Below are positions 1 to 8,488 of a stretch of DNA of 64,000 bases, piece after piece. Under the pieces are notes generated by a model. That model was not told where the DNA came from, did no database searches, and was given only the letters and a program-made list of their open reading frames with translations. Source of the stretch: Bacillus sp. EB106-08-02-XG196 (GTDB taxonomy: Bacteria > Bacillota > Bacilli > Bacillales > Cytobacillaceae). The stretch spans positions 158,930-222,929 of the forward strand of contig NZ_JABWSY010000011.1 in the NCBI RefSeq assembly GCF_013396335.1, given 5' to 3'. The position numbers and the translations under genes were made by a program. Every line of letters begins with the position of its first letter. Position 1 is the stretch's first letter.

Positions 1-1
1 G

Positions 2-610
2 CCTATAAGTAAATTAAAACATGCAGGAATCAAAGATATTTTAATTATTACGAATAAACAACATTTAAGTCTTTTTATAAAATTGTTGGGAAATGGTGAT
101 GAATTAGGTGTTAATTTGTCCTATAACATTCAAAATGAAATCGGTGGAGGTATTGCAGATGCGTTAAAAGGTGCAGAAGAATTCGTTGTTGATAAGTTTA
201 TCGTTTTGTTAGGGGACAATCTATTTGATGACGATTTAATGCCCTTTATTGTTGACTTTCAAAAAGGACATCAACAGGCAAAAGTACTATTAAAAGAAGT
301 GATGGACCCAGAAAGATATGGAGTTGCATTATTAGATCAAAGACAAACTTCTATTATTTCTATTATTGAAAAGCCTAAAAATCCTACATCAAGGTTATGT
401 GTTACAGGAATTTATTTTTATGACAAATTAGTTTTTAAATTAATTGATTCATTGCTTCCTTCGAGTCGAGGAGAAAAAGAGATTACTGATTTAAATAATC
501 TTTATATTCATAGAAATGGTCTAAGCTTTGACATTTTAAAAAACTGGTGGTTAGATGCAGGAACTCATAATGCATTATTTAAAGCTAATAAACATTTTTA
601 TGAAAGATAA
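2..610 (+). CDS. rfbA: Glucose-1-phosphate thymidylyltransferase (SpsI/RmlA-like), 5' truncated
   Basis: The reading frame is open from the window edge, so the N-terminal part with the GxGxR nucleotide loop is missing. What remains has LLGDNLF, the KEVMDPERYG stretch, EKPKNPTSRLCVTGIYFYD and the C-terminal WWLDAGTH motif, all typical of short (about 245 residue) RmlA enzymes such as Bacillus subtilis SpsI. The enzyme makes dTDP-glucose from glucose-1-phosphate and dTTP, the first step towards dTDP-rhamnose. In B. subtilis SpsI serves the spore-surface polysaccharide, which fits this neighbourhood. No rmlB, rmlC or rmlD partner follows inside the window; partners may lie upstream. Confidence 0.9.
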   Translation, partial: PISKLKHAGIKDILIITNKQHLSLFIKLLGNGDELGVNLSYNIQNEIGGGIADALKGAEEFVVDKFIVLLGDNLFDDDLMPFIVDFQKGHQQAKVLLKEVMDPERYGVALLDQRQTSIISIIEKPKNPTSRLCVTGIYFYDKLVFKLIDSLLPSSRGEKEITDLNNLYIHRNGLSFDILKNWWLDAGTHNALFKANKHFYER

Positions 611-801
611 ATAGAAACTAAATCTTAAAATAACAGAACCAACGCCTTAGAAAAACTTTTTTGATTAATTGACCAATTACAATTTACTTTATTTCTTAAA
701 TTACCAATTATGAATTTTATTAAATCTTAACTTATATATATAATATATGTTAATGGAATTAAATAAAGATTGGAACTAAATTGTTTTTTATCTATATTAA
801 G

Positions 802-1218
802 TTATTGGTCAAAATGAGGTAAAAAGTAATTTCCAAGTTGTTTAACATTAATCGGTACACAACATCCAATTAATCTATCTGTTTTTCCATTTTTCAAGAT
901 CGGTCTTATAGCAACAACTAAACATACATTCTCATTAGTAATAGGAAATAAAAATTGAAGCATTTCGTGACCGTTCCATGCTTTATCATAAATGGCTGGA
1001 AGCTTATCTGCCAAATCTCGTTTTATAGGAAATTCGGAACATGTCTTTCCGATTATATCTTCACGTTTTAGTTTTATGGTATCTAGCATCATGTGATTTA
1101 CATTTGTAAAGATAAATGAATTATTTATCTTTTTAACTTCAAACCGGGTCTTGTCATGTACATTTTCAAAATCGTTTATAAGCATACTGATAAGATGGGT
1201 AACGCTAATTTCATGCAT
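802..1218 (-). CDS. Single PAS-domain protein
   Basis: A 138-residue protein. The central stretch (roughly residues 30-120) reads as one PAS fold: a sensor-like start followed by REDIIGKTCSEF and a closing LIGCCVPI strand. No kinase, GGDEF or HTH output domain is attached, so it may sense a ligand or act through a partner. The ATG is preceded by AAGAGGTG at 7 nt. It is divergent from the XRE regulator at 1598, and the two may work together. The ligand is unknown. Confidence 0.6.
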   Translation of the reverse strand: MHEISVTHLISMLINDFENVHDKTRFEVKKINNSFIFTNVNHMMLDTIKLKREDIIGKTCSEFPIKRDLADKLPAIYDKAWNGHEMLQFLFPITNENVCLVVAIRPILKNGKTDRLIGCCVPINVKQLGNYFLPHFDQ

Positions 1219-1410
1219 AGTAAGGCACCTCTTTTTATAAAGATTATCTTATCTTACTTATAATTATGATTCTATAATATAAATATCATTAAAAACATAA
1301 AAATACATTACAATTTTCCTATGATTTTTTTACTAATTAAATATAGGAGATGCAATACGTCATCAACATAGTTTATAAATAAAAATTTTAAGCGTAATTT
1401 GGTAATTATA

Positions 1411-1439
1411 AAAAAGACAACAGGTCATTGACCTGTTGT
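1411..1439 (-). terminator. Orphan terminator-like palindrome
   Basis: ACAACAGGTCA and TGACCTGTTGT are exact inverted repeats around a single base (1417-1439). Read on the minus strand the stem is followed at once by a run of T, the form of an intrinsic terminator. No minus-strand gene is visible upstream of it, so it either ends an unannotated short RNA or is an operator. Confidence 0.45.
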
Positions 1440-1488
1440 AAAAGGATGATTTTTTCAATATAAGTATATGCCAGTTTTTGGTGTTGTG

Positions 1489-1550
1489 AACCAATTTTTA
1501 TTTTTTTTTGCTATAACTACCAATAAAACAAGAAAAATATACCAATTATT
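1489..1550 (+). promoter_or_regulatory. Three ACCAA(T) elements upstream of the XRE regulator
   Basis: ACCAA occurs at 1490, 1519 and 1541, spaced 29 and 22 nt, each followed by an AT-rich stretch. Similar elements lie at 672/703, 9688/9710 and 33850/33873/33892. They may be binding sites for the adjacent HTH protein (autoregulation) or another regulator. This is inference from recurrence only. Confidence 0.35.
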
Positions 1551-1597
1551 AGTAGTTCAAGCTAAAATTAATAAAAAAGAAAGTGAGGACTGGCTAC

Positions 1598-1969
1598 GTG
1601 AAAGGCAAAATTAAAGTCCTTAGGAAGAAACATCGTGATACCTTAAAGGATTTATCCAACAAAATAAATTATGATTATAGTAACCTTTCTAAAATAGAAA
1701 GAGGAATTTATCAGCCATCATTGGAATTATTAAAAAAGATTGCTAACGTTTACAATGTCGATATGAATTATTTTTTCGATGACTTTAATGACTATACTTC
1801 AGGCGAAAATAAATTTTTGGGGGAACTCGATATTTCTTCTCATGAAGAACTATTGAAGAAATACAATCTCGTGTTGGACGGCAAGAAGCTTTCAAAAAGT
1901 GAACTTGAATTTGTAATCGAGGTTATACGCAATCTACGAACTACCTTTAATAACGATAACCAAAACTAA
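1598..1969 (+). CDS. XRE-family transcriptional regulator
   Basis: A 123-residue protein with an N-terminal lambda-repressor-type helix-turn-helix (about residues 3-60: TLKDLSNKINYDYSNLSKIE as the HTH, then PSLELLKKIANVYNVD). The short C-terminal region (LSKSELEFVIEVIRNLR) may dimerise. The GTG at 1598 is chosen because AGTGAGG lies 9 nt upstream; a GTG at 1583 overlaps that ribosome site. Target genes are unknown, but the ACCAA elements in its own upstream region and before several glycan genes make it a candidate local regulator. Confidence 0.8.
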   Translation: MKGKIKVLRKKHRDTLKDLSNKINYDYSNLSKIERGIYQPSLELLKKIANVYNVDMNYFFDDFNDYTSGENKFLGELDISSHEELLKKYNLVLDGKKLSKSELEFVIEVIRNLRTTFNNDNQN

Positions 1970-2036
1970 AATTAAAAATTCAGTAAGTCCCACCAACTAA
2001 TTTTATACATATTCTAATCCTAGCAGCTCAACAAAT

Positions 2037-2089
2037 GACCTCCATACTATTTGGAGGTCTCAGGGGCTTATTACTCTATAGACCTCCAC
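2037..2089 (+). other. Competing hairpin element
   Basis: GACCTCCA (2037-2044), TGGAGGTC (2052-2059) and GACCTCCA again (2081-2088). The middle block can pair with either flank, with the second pairing extendable by a base or two. It lies 68 nt after the XRE gene and 126 nt before the small ORF at 2215. It could be a terminator or attenuator, but there is no clear T-run. Confidence 0.35.
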
Positions 2090-2214
2090 CAAATTAAAAT
2101 AAATACTTTATTAAGGATCGTATTACTTTTATACCCAAAAAACAATTCTAGTGCAACCGTACAAGCAAAAATAAGTCTCATTCATAAAATAATATTATGA
2201 AGTGAGGTGATTTT

Positions 2215-2376
2215 ATGTGTTTATGCCATGAGTTTAATAAACGATTTTCACCTAATGGCTTGTACCAGGGAAGAGTTGTTCAACCAACAATTGGTAAAAA
2301 TGTCAAATTAGTTTCTCCACAAGCAATGGTGAAACAAACAACACAAATGTATAAAAGGTACGGGAAAAACAAGTAA
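2215..2376 (+). CDS. Small 53-residue protein, possible spore protein
   Basis: An ATG preceded by AGTGAGGTGA opens a 53-codon frame beginning MCLCHEFNKRFSPNGLYQG and ending KRYGKNK. It has two Cys near the start and is basic. A CATAAAATA sequence at 2183-2191 matches the sigma-K -10 consensus, although no AC is found at the usual distance. The frame closes 7 nt before a clear terminator, which supports a real transcription unit. I do not recognise the family. Confidence 0.6.
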   Translation: MCLCHEFNKRFSPNGLYQGRVVQPTIGKNVKLVSPQAMVKQTTQMYKRYGKNK

Positions 2377-2383
2377 ATATGCA

Positions 2384-2420
2384 TGTAAAAAGCGATTGTA
2401 GTCAACAGTCGCTTTTTACA
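2384..2420 (+). terminator. Intrinsic terminator
   Basis: A 16-bp stem, TGTAAAAAGCGATTGT paired with ACAGTCGCTTTTTACA around a 5-nt loop, directly after the small ORF ending at 2376. Confidence 0.75.
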
Positions 2421-2462
2421 TAAAACTTTACCAAAAACAGTGTCTTTTTTGGGGGGAATAAA

Positions 2463-3374
2463 ATGAATTGGAAAATAGAAAAACCAATTTTCTTGGTAGG
2501 TAGCATGCGTAGCGGAACCACACTGCTGGCTGACTTGCTGGGCGGCCACCCATATATTATTCATTGCCCGTTTGAATTGCGTAAGGTTTGGTCTAAGGTT
2601 GGAAATATTCCGATGGCCTCACCGAAAACTTTAGATCGAGAATGTCCTTGCTTAAAAGAAACTGACGTCCAACCTGGTCAAGCAGTGCGATTATCACGTG
2701 CATTTATCAGTGAAATGAAAAAAAATAAAGGCCGTAAAAATATGAATCATGCATTCCTTTTAAATAAAAATCCCCACTTAGGGAATAAGTTGCCGTTAGT
2801 CAACGCCCTTTTTCCTGATGCAAGGTTTATTTGGATTTACCGCGATATGCCAAGTGTAACAGCTAGCCTTAAAAAGATTCTAAACAGAAAGGTGATTCAT
2901 TACTGGCCTGAAAAGAAAGATTTGGAAACAGTCAGATGCTGGGAATGCTACTTTAATGGTATTCCGGCCCATCTAGATCGAAACCGCTGTTTTCCAGGAG
3001 GAGATATTAATTATTTAGCAGAATATTGGTATGAAACTAACAAAGCCATTTCGGATTTTTCCCATTCCGTTTCTTCAGATCGGATTTTCTTAATTAAAGA
3101 AGAAGAGTTAATAAGAGAGCCTGAAAAAGTTTTAACAGATTGTCAGGCCTTTTTAGGTATTCCAATCAATCTCCCCACAAACCTCATTAGGAAAATTGAC
3201 AGGAATCGGAATGACCTTTGGAGTAAAAGGCTAACAGAGATTGAGATTTTTTCACTGTTAAATTTTGTGCAGGAATACGGTGATTCTTTAGACTTTATTT
3301 TTCCGGAGGGCAATTTTTTCTCAAGATATAACGAGATGCTATTAGCTTTAAATAAGTCAGAAAGGGGAGGTTAA
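2463..3374 (+). CDS. Sulfotransferase family protein
   Basis: A 303-residue protein. The N-terminal IFLVGSMRSGTTLLADLLGGHP is the 5'-phosphosulfate-binding loop of PAPS-dependent sulfotransferases, and ARFIWIYRDMPSVTASL (about residue 125) is the 3'-phosphate-binding region. It should transfer sulfate from PAPS to a hydroxyl or amino group, plausibly of a glycan given the glycosyltransferase setting. The frame starts just after a GGGGGG-containing ribosome site. It is one of three sulfotransferases in the window, and a PAPS-forming enzyme is encoded at 33924. The substrate cannot be read from the sequence. Confidence 0.85.
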   Translation: MNWKIEKPIFLVGSMRSGTTLLADLLGGHPYIIHCPFELRKVWSKVGNIPMASPKTLDRECPCLKETDVQPGQAVRLSRAFISEMKKNKGRKNMNHAFLLNKNPHLGNKLPLVNALFPDARFIWIYRDMPSVTASLKKILNRKVIHYWPEKKDLETVRCWECYFNGIPAHLDRNRCFPGGDINYLAEYWYETNKAISDFSHSVSSDRIFLIKEEELIREPEKVLTDCQAFLGIPINLPTNLIRKIDRNRNDLWSKRLTEIEIFSLLNFVQEYGDSLDFIFPEGNFFSRYNEMLLALNKSERGG

Positions 3375-3552
3375 ATCAACTGATATCGGCAAATCATCGC
3401 AGTAAAATGCTATAAAAAACTTGATGTTTAAGAAGACTTTTGTCATGTCCGACACTTTTTCTGCGATACGTCATCATTGCTCCCATATGTAAATTGCGAA
3501 GATTGGATTAAATTGCCCGCCATAATTATACTCAAGATGAAGGACCGAAATA

Positions 3553-3590
3553 GGAAAAAGCGCGAGTACTCCAAATTGGCTCGCGCAAAA
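3553..3590 (-). terminator. Terminator of the six-gene sugar operon
   Basis: GCGCGAG (3560-3566) pairs with CTCGCGC (3580-3586). On the minus strand the stem is followed by TTTTTCC. It lies just beyond the stop codon at 3618. Confidence 0.7.
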
Positions 3591-3617
3591 TGGCATCGAT
3601 CTTTTTCAGTATCCATT

Positions 3618-4586
3618 TTATTCATCCTCACTGTGTATGGAAAAGACAGCATTCAAGCCATACTGTTCGAGAGGAAATTCCCACAACAATTTTTGTTGAG
3701 ATAAATGATAACAAGCAATCCTTGTTGGTAAAACTTCATGCTCCTGTCCAAAGAAGTCGGTATCATCCAATGGATTACTGGAGGGCCGTACTCTTGTAAA
3801 ACCTACAATCACGGTTTGATCATCAAGCACTTTAATCCCTCTGCACCAGCCTAAATTCTTACCAACACTGGTGAAACTATTTAAATTATATTCATTTTTT
3901 ACTTTTAGGGTTTTAACATCAACCGTTACTATATGTCCACTTACTTTTGTAAAATAAAGGGTGTCTCCAACCAAAACACCATCATGTATAAGTGCTCCTC
4001 CGATTTTAATTTGTTGATTGGGTTTCGTTAAACATATGGCGTCTTTTTGTAAGCACCGGGTTACCCATATATCGTTACCGATTAGGAATACATAATTAGG
4101 ATGCGATTGATGGGGTTTCGTAGTAAGGACCTTTCGATAATCGGCGGTTCTAGAAAAGCGTTCCCATGGATTTTGTCCCAGAACATTCCACTCCTTAAGA
4201 ATAGTGCCATTTTTATTAACCTCCATAACCATATCCAAACCAGTATTAACAACAAGGTAATTTCCATTATGGTTCGGCCGGATATGATGAACATCATTAA
4301 AGTATGGTAATGACAAATATCCTGTCTGTTTCAGATTAGGTAGAGAAAAAATAAGTATTTCTGTTTGTGTGCATACGTATAACTGTTTGTTTTGTACAGT
4401 TCCTGCTTTAAAGACGATAGAAGGGTCATGAAAAGGGCAAACCTCTGGGGGAGAGATATATTCTAGACGTTTTATGAAATGCTGGCTGTCCATATCTAAT
4501 TGTACAATTACCCCTTTTTGATACTGATGCCATTCCACTGCTACTCTGTCCTTTTGTTCTCCACCGACAATATATAACTTTTTCAC
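3618..4586 (-). CDS. Beta-propeller-like protein of unknown function
   Basis: A 322-residue protein without signal peptide or membrane helix. It shows repeated short strands with turns (QLYVCTQTEILIFS, NYLVVNTGLDMVMEV, DTLYFTKVSGHIVTVDV, TVIVGFTRVRP), the texture of a WD/NHL-type propeller. It is the last gene of the minus-strand sugar operon, 29 nt after the glycosyltransferase. The GTG start has GAGGTGG upstream. A role in binding or modifying the glycan is possible but not shown. No catalytic motif is recognised. Confidence 0.6.
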   Translation of the reverse strand: MKKLYIVGGEQKDRVAVEWHQYQKGVIVQLDMDSQHFIKRLEYISPPEVCPFHDPSIVFKAGTVQNKQLYVCTQTEILIFSLPNLKQTGYLSLPYFNDVHHIRPNHNGNYLVVNTGLDMVMEVNKNGTILKEWNVLGQNPWERFSRTADYRKVLTTKPHQSHPNYVFLIGNDIWVTRCLQKDAICLTKPNQQIKIGGALIHDGVLVGDTLYFTKVSGHIVTVDVKTLKVKNEYNLNSFTSVGKNLGWCRGIKVLDDQTVIVGFTRVRPSSNPLDDTDFFGQEHEVLPTRIACYHLSQQKLLWEFPLEQYGLNAVFSIHSEDE

Positions 4587-4615
4587 AAAATTCCACCTCG
4601 TTGTTCGCTATTCAA

Positions 4616-5722
4616 TTAATTTTTCATCTGTAATGCTTGATGATAAACAGATATCGTATTATGAATCATTTTCTCAATTGACCAATTGTCGATTGCCCAA
4701 ATTTTCTCGTTTTGTGATAAGGTTTCCCGCAGTTGTTTATTTTCCATAAGATTCTTTATGTTTAAATAGAGAGCATGGCTGTCTTTCTTGGGGGAAATCA
4801 GTCCAGTGACCCCATTTTGGACCATTTCCGGAATCCCTCCGGCGTCGGAGGTGGCAACTGGGACTCCAGCAAGTTGTGCTTCCATAACGGCATATGGCAT
4901 ATTATCCTGCAAACTTGGGAAAACAAATAAATCTGTCTCCTTTAATATGGATGGGACATTTTCTTGATTTCCAAGAAATTTTACGTGTCCTCCAAGTCCT
5001 AGTCTATTTACTTTTTGTGTAAGCTGATTACGAAGAGGGCCATCGCCAATTAGCCAGCAAACCCAATCTTGCCGCTGGTGTTTTAATTTGGCAAGCGAGT
5101 CTATTAGAAATAACTGCCCTTTTAATGGGATTAATCGGGCAGTACAAGCGAGTATAAATTTATTTATTGGCTTTGTAATTGAGGGGGGCAATTCCATTTT
5201 TCGAGTAAACGCTGCTGTATCAATCCCGTAGGGAACGATGGAAAATGGTTGATTCTGCTGGATTTTATATTGACTTAGAAATACATTTTTTAACCAGTGT
5301 GATGAAATAATGCAAATATCACTTGAAGATACCGCTTTAGACTCAACATCCATCATCTGCCTCCAGACAGAGGTGTTTTTTGTTATTGCACCATTGATTA
5401 ACATATTAAAAGCTAATGAGCCATGTAATGAACTGACTAAAGGGACATTATTGGGCCTTATTTGAGAAATGGCTACTGTGGGTATAATACCCTGTGAATG
5501 AATGAGGTCGTACTTTTCAAAAGGCAAACGAGCAGCCGCTGCTCGATAAACGGCAACCTGGCTTTGTGTAGTCATTTGCTTTTTCTGTTTCTTTACGAAA
5601 GGATTATAGTAAAAAACATCGACAAGATGCCCTTGAGATTTCAATCCTTGTACAAGTTGTTCAATATAGGTTGAAACACCGATTTTTCCTGAATAGGTAA
5701 TCGATGTAATAAGAATTTTCAT
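4616..5722 (-). CDS. Glycosyltransferase family 4
   Basis: A 368-residue GT-B enzyme. The N-terminal Rossmann half has YSGKIGVSTYIEQLVQGLKSQGH. The C-terminal half has LIPLKGQLFLIDSL, the donor-site segment DLFVFPSLQDNMPYAVMEAQLAG with its EX7E-type glutamates, and TSDAGGIPEMVQNG. It should add a sugar from a nucleotide-sugar donor to a growing glycan at the cytoplasmic face. It lies 56 nt after the SDR gene in the same operon and is paralogous to the enzymes at 10607 and 20996; all three share the DWVCWL(I/V)GDG or closely similar stretch. Confidence 0.88.
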   Translation of the reverse strand: MKILITSITYSGKIGVSTYIEQLVQGLKSQGHLVDVFYYNPFVKKQKKQMTTQSQVAVYRAAAARLPFEKYDLIHSQGIIPTVAISQIRPNNVPLVSSLHGSLAFNMLINGAITKNTSVWRQMMDVESKAVSSSDICIISSHWLKNVFLSQYKIQQNQPFSIVPYGIDTAAFTRKMELPPSITKPINKFILACTARLIPLKGQLFLIDSLAKLKHQRQDWVCWLIGDGPLRNQLTQKVNRLGLGGHVKFLGNQENVPSILKETDLFVFPSLQDNMPYAVMEAQLAGVPVATSDAGGIPEMVQNGVTGLISPKKDSHALYLNIKNLMENKQLRETLSQNEKIWAIDNWSIEKMIHNTISVYHQALQMKN

Positions 5723-5778
5723 GTGTTTCTCCCTCTTTAATAGAAATTAATGCATTTTATGTGAGTTTCCTAGCTTAG

Positions 5779-6681
5779 TTATTTCAAATTTCTACGGTAA
5801 AAATTTAGAATATCAAGTAATGACGATTCAAATGAAAATGTAGGTTTCCAGCCTAATTTCATTAGTTTTACCGGAATTATTTCAGCCTTTTGTTCTAATA
5901 TCTCATTAGACTGAGATTTCAGCTCAAACTTCACGGTTGTAAATAATTTCAACATGTTAATGATTTCATTCAGCGAGTGGTTCTTTCCTGAGGCTATATC
6001 ATAGATTTCTCCAGACTCGCCCCTTAAAAGGAGAGTTTCATAAGCACTCACAGCATCCCTCACATCGATAAAATCACGTTCGGCATTTGGATTATTCACT
6101 TCAAGGACCTTATCTGCTTTATTATTTTCCATGTCTGCTACCTTTTTGGCAAAAATCGAACATACACCGTTTGAGAAGCCTGGTCCCATTAAATTGGAGG
6201 GTTTAGCAATTACAATATGCATATTGTATAAAACTGCCCATGATTGAGCTATTAGTACTTGAAGTGTCTTGGTTAAACTATAGGGGTGGATAAGAGTTGA
6301 TATATTTGCTGGGTTAAATTGAAGGGCTGAACCTGCAACTACGATTTTACAAGCTGGATTTTCTTGACGAAGTGCATCAATTAAATAGGCAGTAGATAGG
6401 GAGTTTGCTTCTAATGAAGAAATAGGATCTATCCATGATTGCCCAACGTGATTTTGTCCAGCTAAATGAAGAAGGTAGTGGGGTTTGACTTTATGAATTA
6501 AATTATTTACTTCATCTTTATTTGTTAAATCACAACGTTCAATACGAACGTCGTTATTTTCATAAGTTTTGTTATTTATTATGGCTGTAACATCAAAACC
6601 CGCCTTCACAAAATGTTTGCATGCGTGCTGACCTGTAAATCCACTTGCCCCTGTAATTAACAATTTAAGCCGTTGATTCAT
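5779..6681 (-). CDS. NAD-dependent epimerase/dehydratase family (RMD-like sugar reductase)
   Basis: An extended short-chain dehydrogenase of about 300 residues. TGASGFTGQHACKHF is the NAD(P)-binding loop and HPYSLTK carries the Tyr-X3-Lys pair, with Ser in AGSALQ. The closest recognisable type is the GDP-6-deoxy-D-mannose reductase (RMD) or GDP-mannose 4,6-dehydratase side of the family, so it may finish a deoxy sugar. The ATG at 6681 gives a 4-nt ATGA overlap with the upstream gene. A TTG at 6696 is an alternative start. Confidence 0.8.
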   Translation of the reverse strand: MNQRLKLLITGASGFTGQHACKHFVKAGFDVTAIINNKTYENNDVRIERCDLTNKDEVNNLIHKVKPHYLLHLAGQNHVGQSWIDPISSLEANSLSTAYLIDALRQENPACKIVVAGSALQFNPANISTLIHPYSLTKTLQVLIAQSWAVLYNMHIVIAKPSNLMGPGFSNGVCSIFAKKVADMENNKADKVLEVNNPNAERDFIDVRDAVSAYETLLLRGESGEIYDIASGKNHSLNEIINMLKLFTTVKFELKSQSNEILEQKAEIIPVKLMKLGWKPTFSFESSLLDILNFYRRNLK

Positions 6682-7502
6682 CGCCTTTGCATCCAATCTC
6701 TTAATTCTACTAACATATCTTCATATGGTGGAATCAAGTATTGAAAATCTGTTCTGGTGCTTTTAATCGTTCGGTCGAGCACTACTTCATGATCTGGAAT
6801 GATTCTCACATCATTCTTTTCAAAGACCTTTTGTATCATTTTTAATAGTTCATACTTTGAAACTTTTGTATCTGAACCTAGATGATAAAGGCCAGTAATA
6901 TTATGCATAATCATTTTTTCCGTTGCTTTGGCTAGTTCAAGTGTTGTTACACCATTCCATAAAGCTTTCGTATATCCTTTAATTTCCCCGGCTTGCTTCA
7001 TAAACCATAAAAATAATCCAATCCCATCTTCTTTTAATTCCGGTCCTATGATAGAAGTACGAATGGTTAAATGTTTATCACTAATAATTTCTCCTAAACG
7101 TTTTGATTGAGCATAAACAGAAGTACCATCGGGGATATCATCTTCAATATAATCACCTTTTTTTCCAGAAAAAACACAATCTGTACTGATATGAATTAGT
7201 TTTCCTTGATGGCGCTCAATCAATTTCATTAATTGGTGTGGTAATAAGCTGTTTACTTGAAAAGCCAATAGGGGGTCATAACTAGCTTGTTCATTTAAAA
7301 TGCCCACACAATTGATGATAATATCAGGTTTTATCATTTCAATAATTTCTTCTAGTCTTGCAAAATCAGTAACGTCGAGATAATGGCTGCTTTGGTCTTT
7401 TCTAACTCTTGATGTATAGAATACTTCATACGCTTTTTGTGTGAAATAGGCTGTCATTACATGTCCCGCCATTCCTTTTCCACCAAGAATCAATAGTTTC
7501 AT
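6678..7502 (-). CDS. RmlD-like nucleotide-sugar 4-reductase
   Basis: A 274-residue SDR of the RmlD substrate-binding family: GGKGMAGHVMTAYF cofactor loop, INCVGILNEQASYDP, HISTDCVFSGKKGDYIE and YAQSKRLGE with Tyr and Lys. In the CapE/F/G and WbvB/R/D type pathways, an enzyme in this slot reduces the 4-keto sugar. The C-terminal cupin half of CapF/WbjC is absent, so it fits the single-domain WbvR type (UDP-L-RhaNAc forming) better than CapF. That assignment is inference from family and order. Its ATG shares one base with the preceding stop codon (TAATG). Confidence 0.82.
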   Translation of the reverse strand: MKLLILGGKGMAGHVMTAYFTQKAYEVFYTSRVRKDQSSHYLDVTDFARLEEIIEMIKPDIIINCVGILNEQASYDPLLAFQVNSLLPHQLMKLIERHQGKLIHISTDCVFSGKKGDYIEDDIPDGTSVYAQSKRLGEIISDKHLTIRTSIIGPELKEDGIGLFLWFMKQAGEIKGYTKALWNGVTTLELAKATEKMIMHNITGLYHLGSDTKVSKYELLKMIQKVFEKNDVRIIPDHEVVLDRTIKSTRTDFQYLIPPYEDMLVELRDWMQRR

Positions 7503-8488
7503 TAGATAAACCCGCCTTTTATTAACATCTCTTTAATTTCCTCTTTGCTCATTAATCCTGTACTAGAATTATAGCTTTCTAAATTTACAGGGGGATATTG
7601 TGCATAATGTTCCTTTATGCCAGTAATATTAATGGCTGGCAAAATAACAAAATATTCTTCGTCATAAGCAACCGTCATTGTACTTTCATATGCAGAAAGA
7701 AGTAATTCATGTATTTTCTCTCCTGGTCGGATTCCGAGGGTCTCAATCTCAATATTTTCCTTATTAGAAGCCTCTATTAATACCTGGGCAATGTCAATAA
7801 TCCTGCAGGCAGGCATCTTCATGACAAAGATTTCCCCCCCGATGCTTTCAAAAGTTGCCTTAAATAATAATTTAATTGCATCCTGTACGGTTAAGAAAAA
7901 ACGCGTCATTCTTATATCTGTAATTCCAACTTTTTGCTTTTCTTGAATTTGCCTTTTAAACACATGGATGACACTCCCATTTGTCCCTAATACATTTCCT
8001 CCTCTGATACATACAAACTTCGTATTGGTATTTAATGTATTCGCATGAATAATTAGTCTTTCGCCCATAGCTTTTGATAACCCATAGAAATTGGAAGGGT
8101 CTGAGGCTTTATCAGTAGAAATATAAATCACTTTTTTAACATTGGAGCTAATAGCAGCATCTATTACATTCTGCGTTCCAATTACGTTTGTTTTTAATGC
8201 TTCGATGGGTTGATCCTCGCATACCGGAACATGCTTTAAAGCAGCTAAATGAAAAATATAATCGACTCCTTGGCATGCTTCTATTAATGTGTCTTTCTCT
8301 TTTATATCTCCAATAATAAAATGCAATGTTGGATTATGGTCGAACTCTTGTTTCATGGCAAATTGACTGGTCTCATTTCTTGAAAAAATTCGGATTTCCT
8401 TCGGATTGTATGTCAAAAGCTGTTTAACTAATTCATGTCCCCACGAACCTGTCCCGCCTGTAACGAAAATAATTTTATCTTTAAACAA
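7502..8488 (-). CDS. UDP-GlcNAc 4,6-dehydratase-like enzyme (CapD/CapE/FlaA1 family)
   Basis: A 328-residue SDR with TGGTGSWGHELVKQLL cofactor loop, YISTDKASDPSNFYGLSKAMGE catalytic segment (Asp-Lys plus Tyr-X3-Lys) and RPGEKIHELL near the C-terminus. The family removes water from UDP-GlcNAc to give a 4-keto-6-deoxy sugar, some members also epimerising C5. A Tyr sits where, from memory, CapE-type enzymes carry Met, so the stereochemical outcome is open. The TTG start has AGGAGG 8 nt upstream and overlaps the previous gene by 8 nt. Confidence 0.85.
   Translation of the reverse strand: MFKDKIIFVTGGTGSWGHELVKQLLTYNPKEIRIFSRNETSQFAMKQEFDHNPTLHFIIGDIKEKDTLIEACQGVDYIFHLAALKHVPVCEDQPIEALKTNVIGTQNVIDAAISSNVKKVIYISTDKASDPSNFYGLSKAMGERLIIHANTLNTNTKFVCIRGGNVLGTNGSVIHVFKRQIQEKQKVGITDIRMTRFFLTVQDAIKLLFKATFESIGGEIFVMKMPACRIIDIAQVLIEASNKENIEIETLGIRPGEKIHELLLSAYESTMTVAYDEEYFVILPAINITGIKEHYAQYPPVNLESYNSSTGLMSKEEIKEMLIKGGFI

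Larger units (their letters stand above)
1219..1597. other. Divergent intergenic region between PAS and XRE genes
   Basis: No gene is seen in these 379 bases. They hold a near-perfect 23-nt palindrome with a T-run on its minus side (1411-1439) and three ACCAA elements in front of the XRE gene (1489-1550), listed separately. Confidence 0.5.

Noticed and set aside
2280..2564. 94-codon minus-strand frame over the small ORF, terminator and sulfotransferase start
   Set aside because: It spans the terminator at 2384-2420 and the start of a well-supported gene on the other strand.
3443..3799. Several short overlapping frames between 3443 and 3799
   Set aside because: They overlap the terminator hairpin at 3560 and the 3' end of the propeller-like gene, with no ribosome sites.
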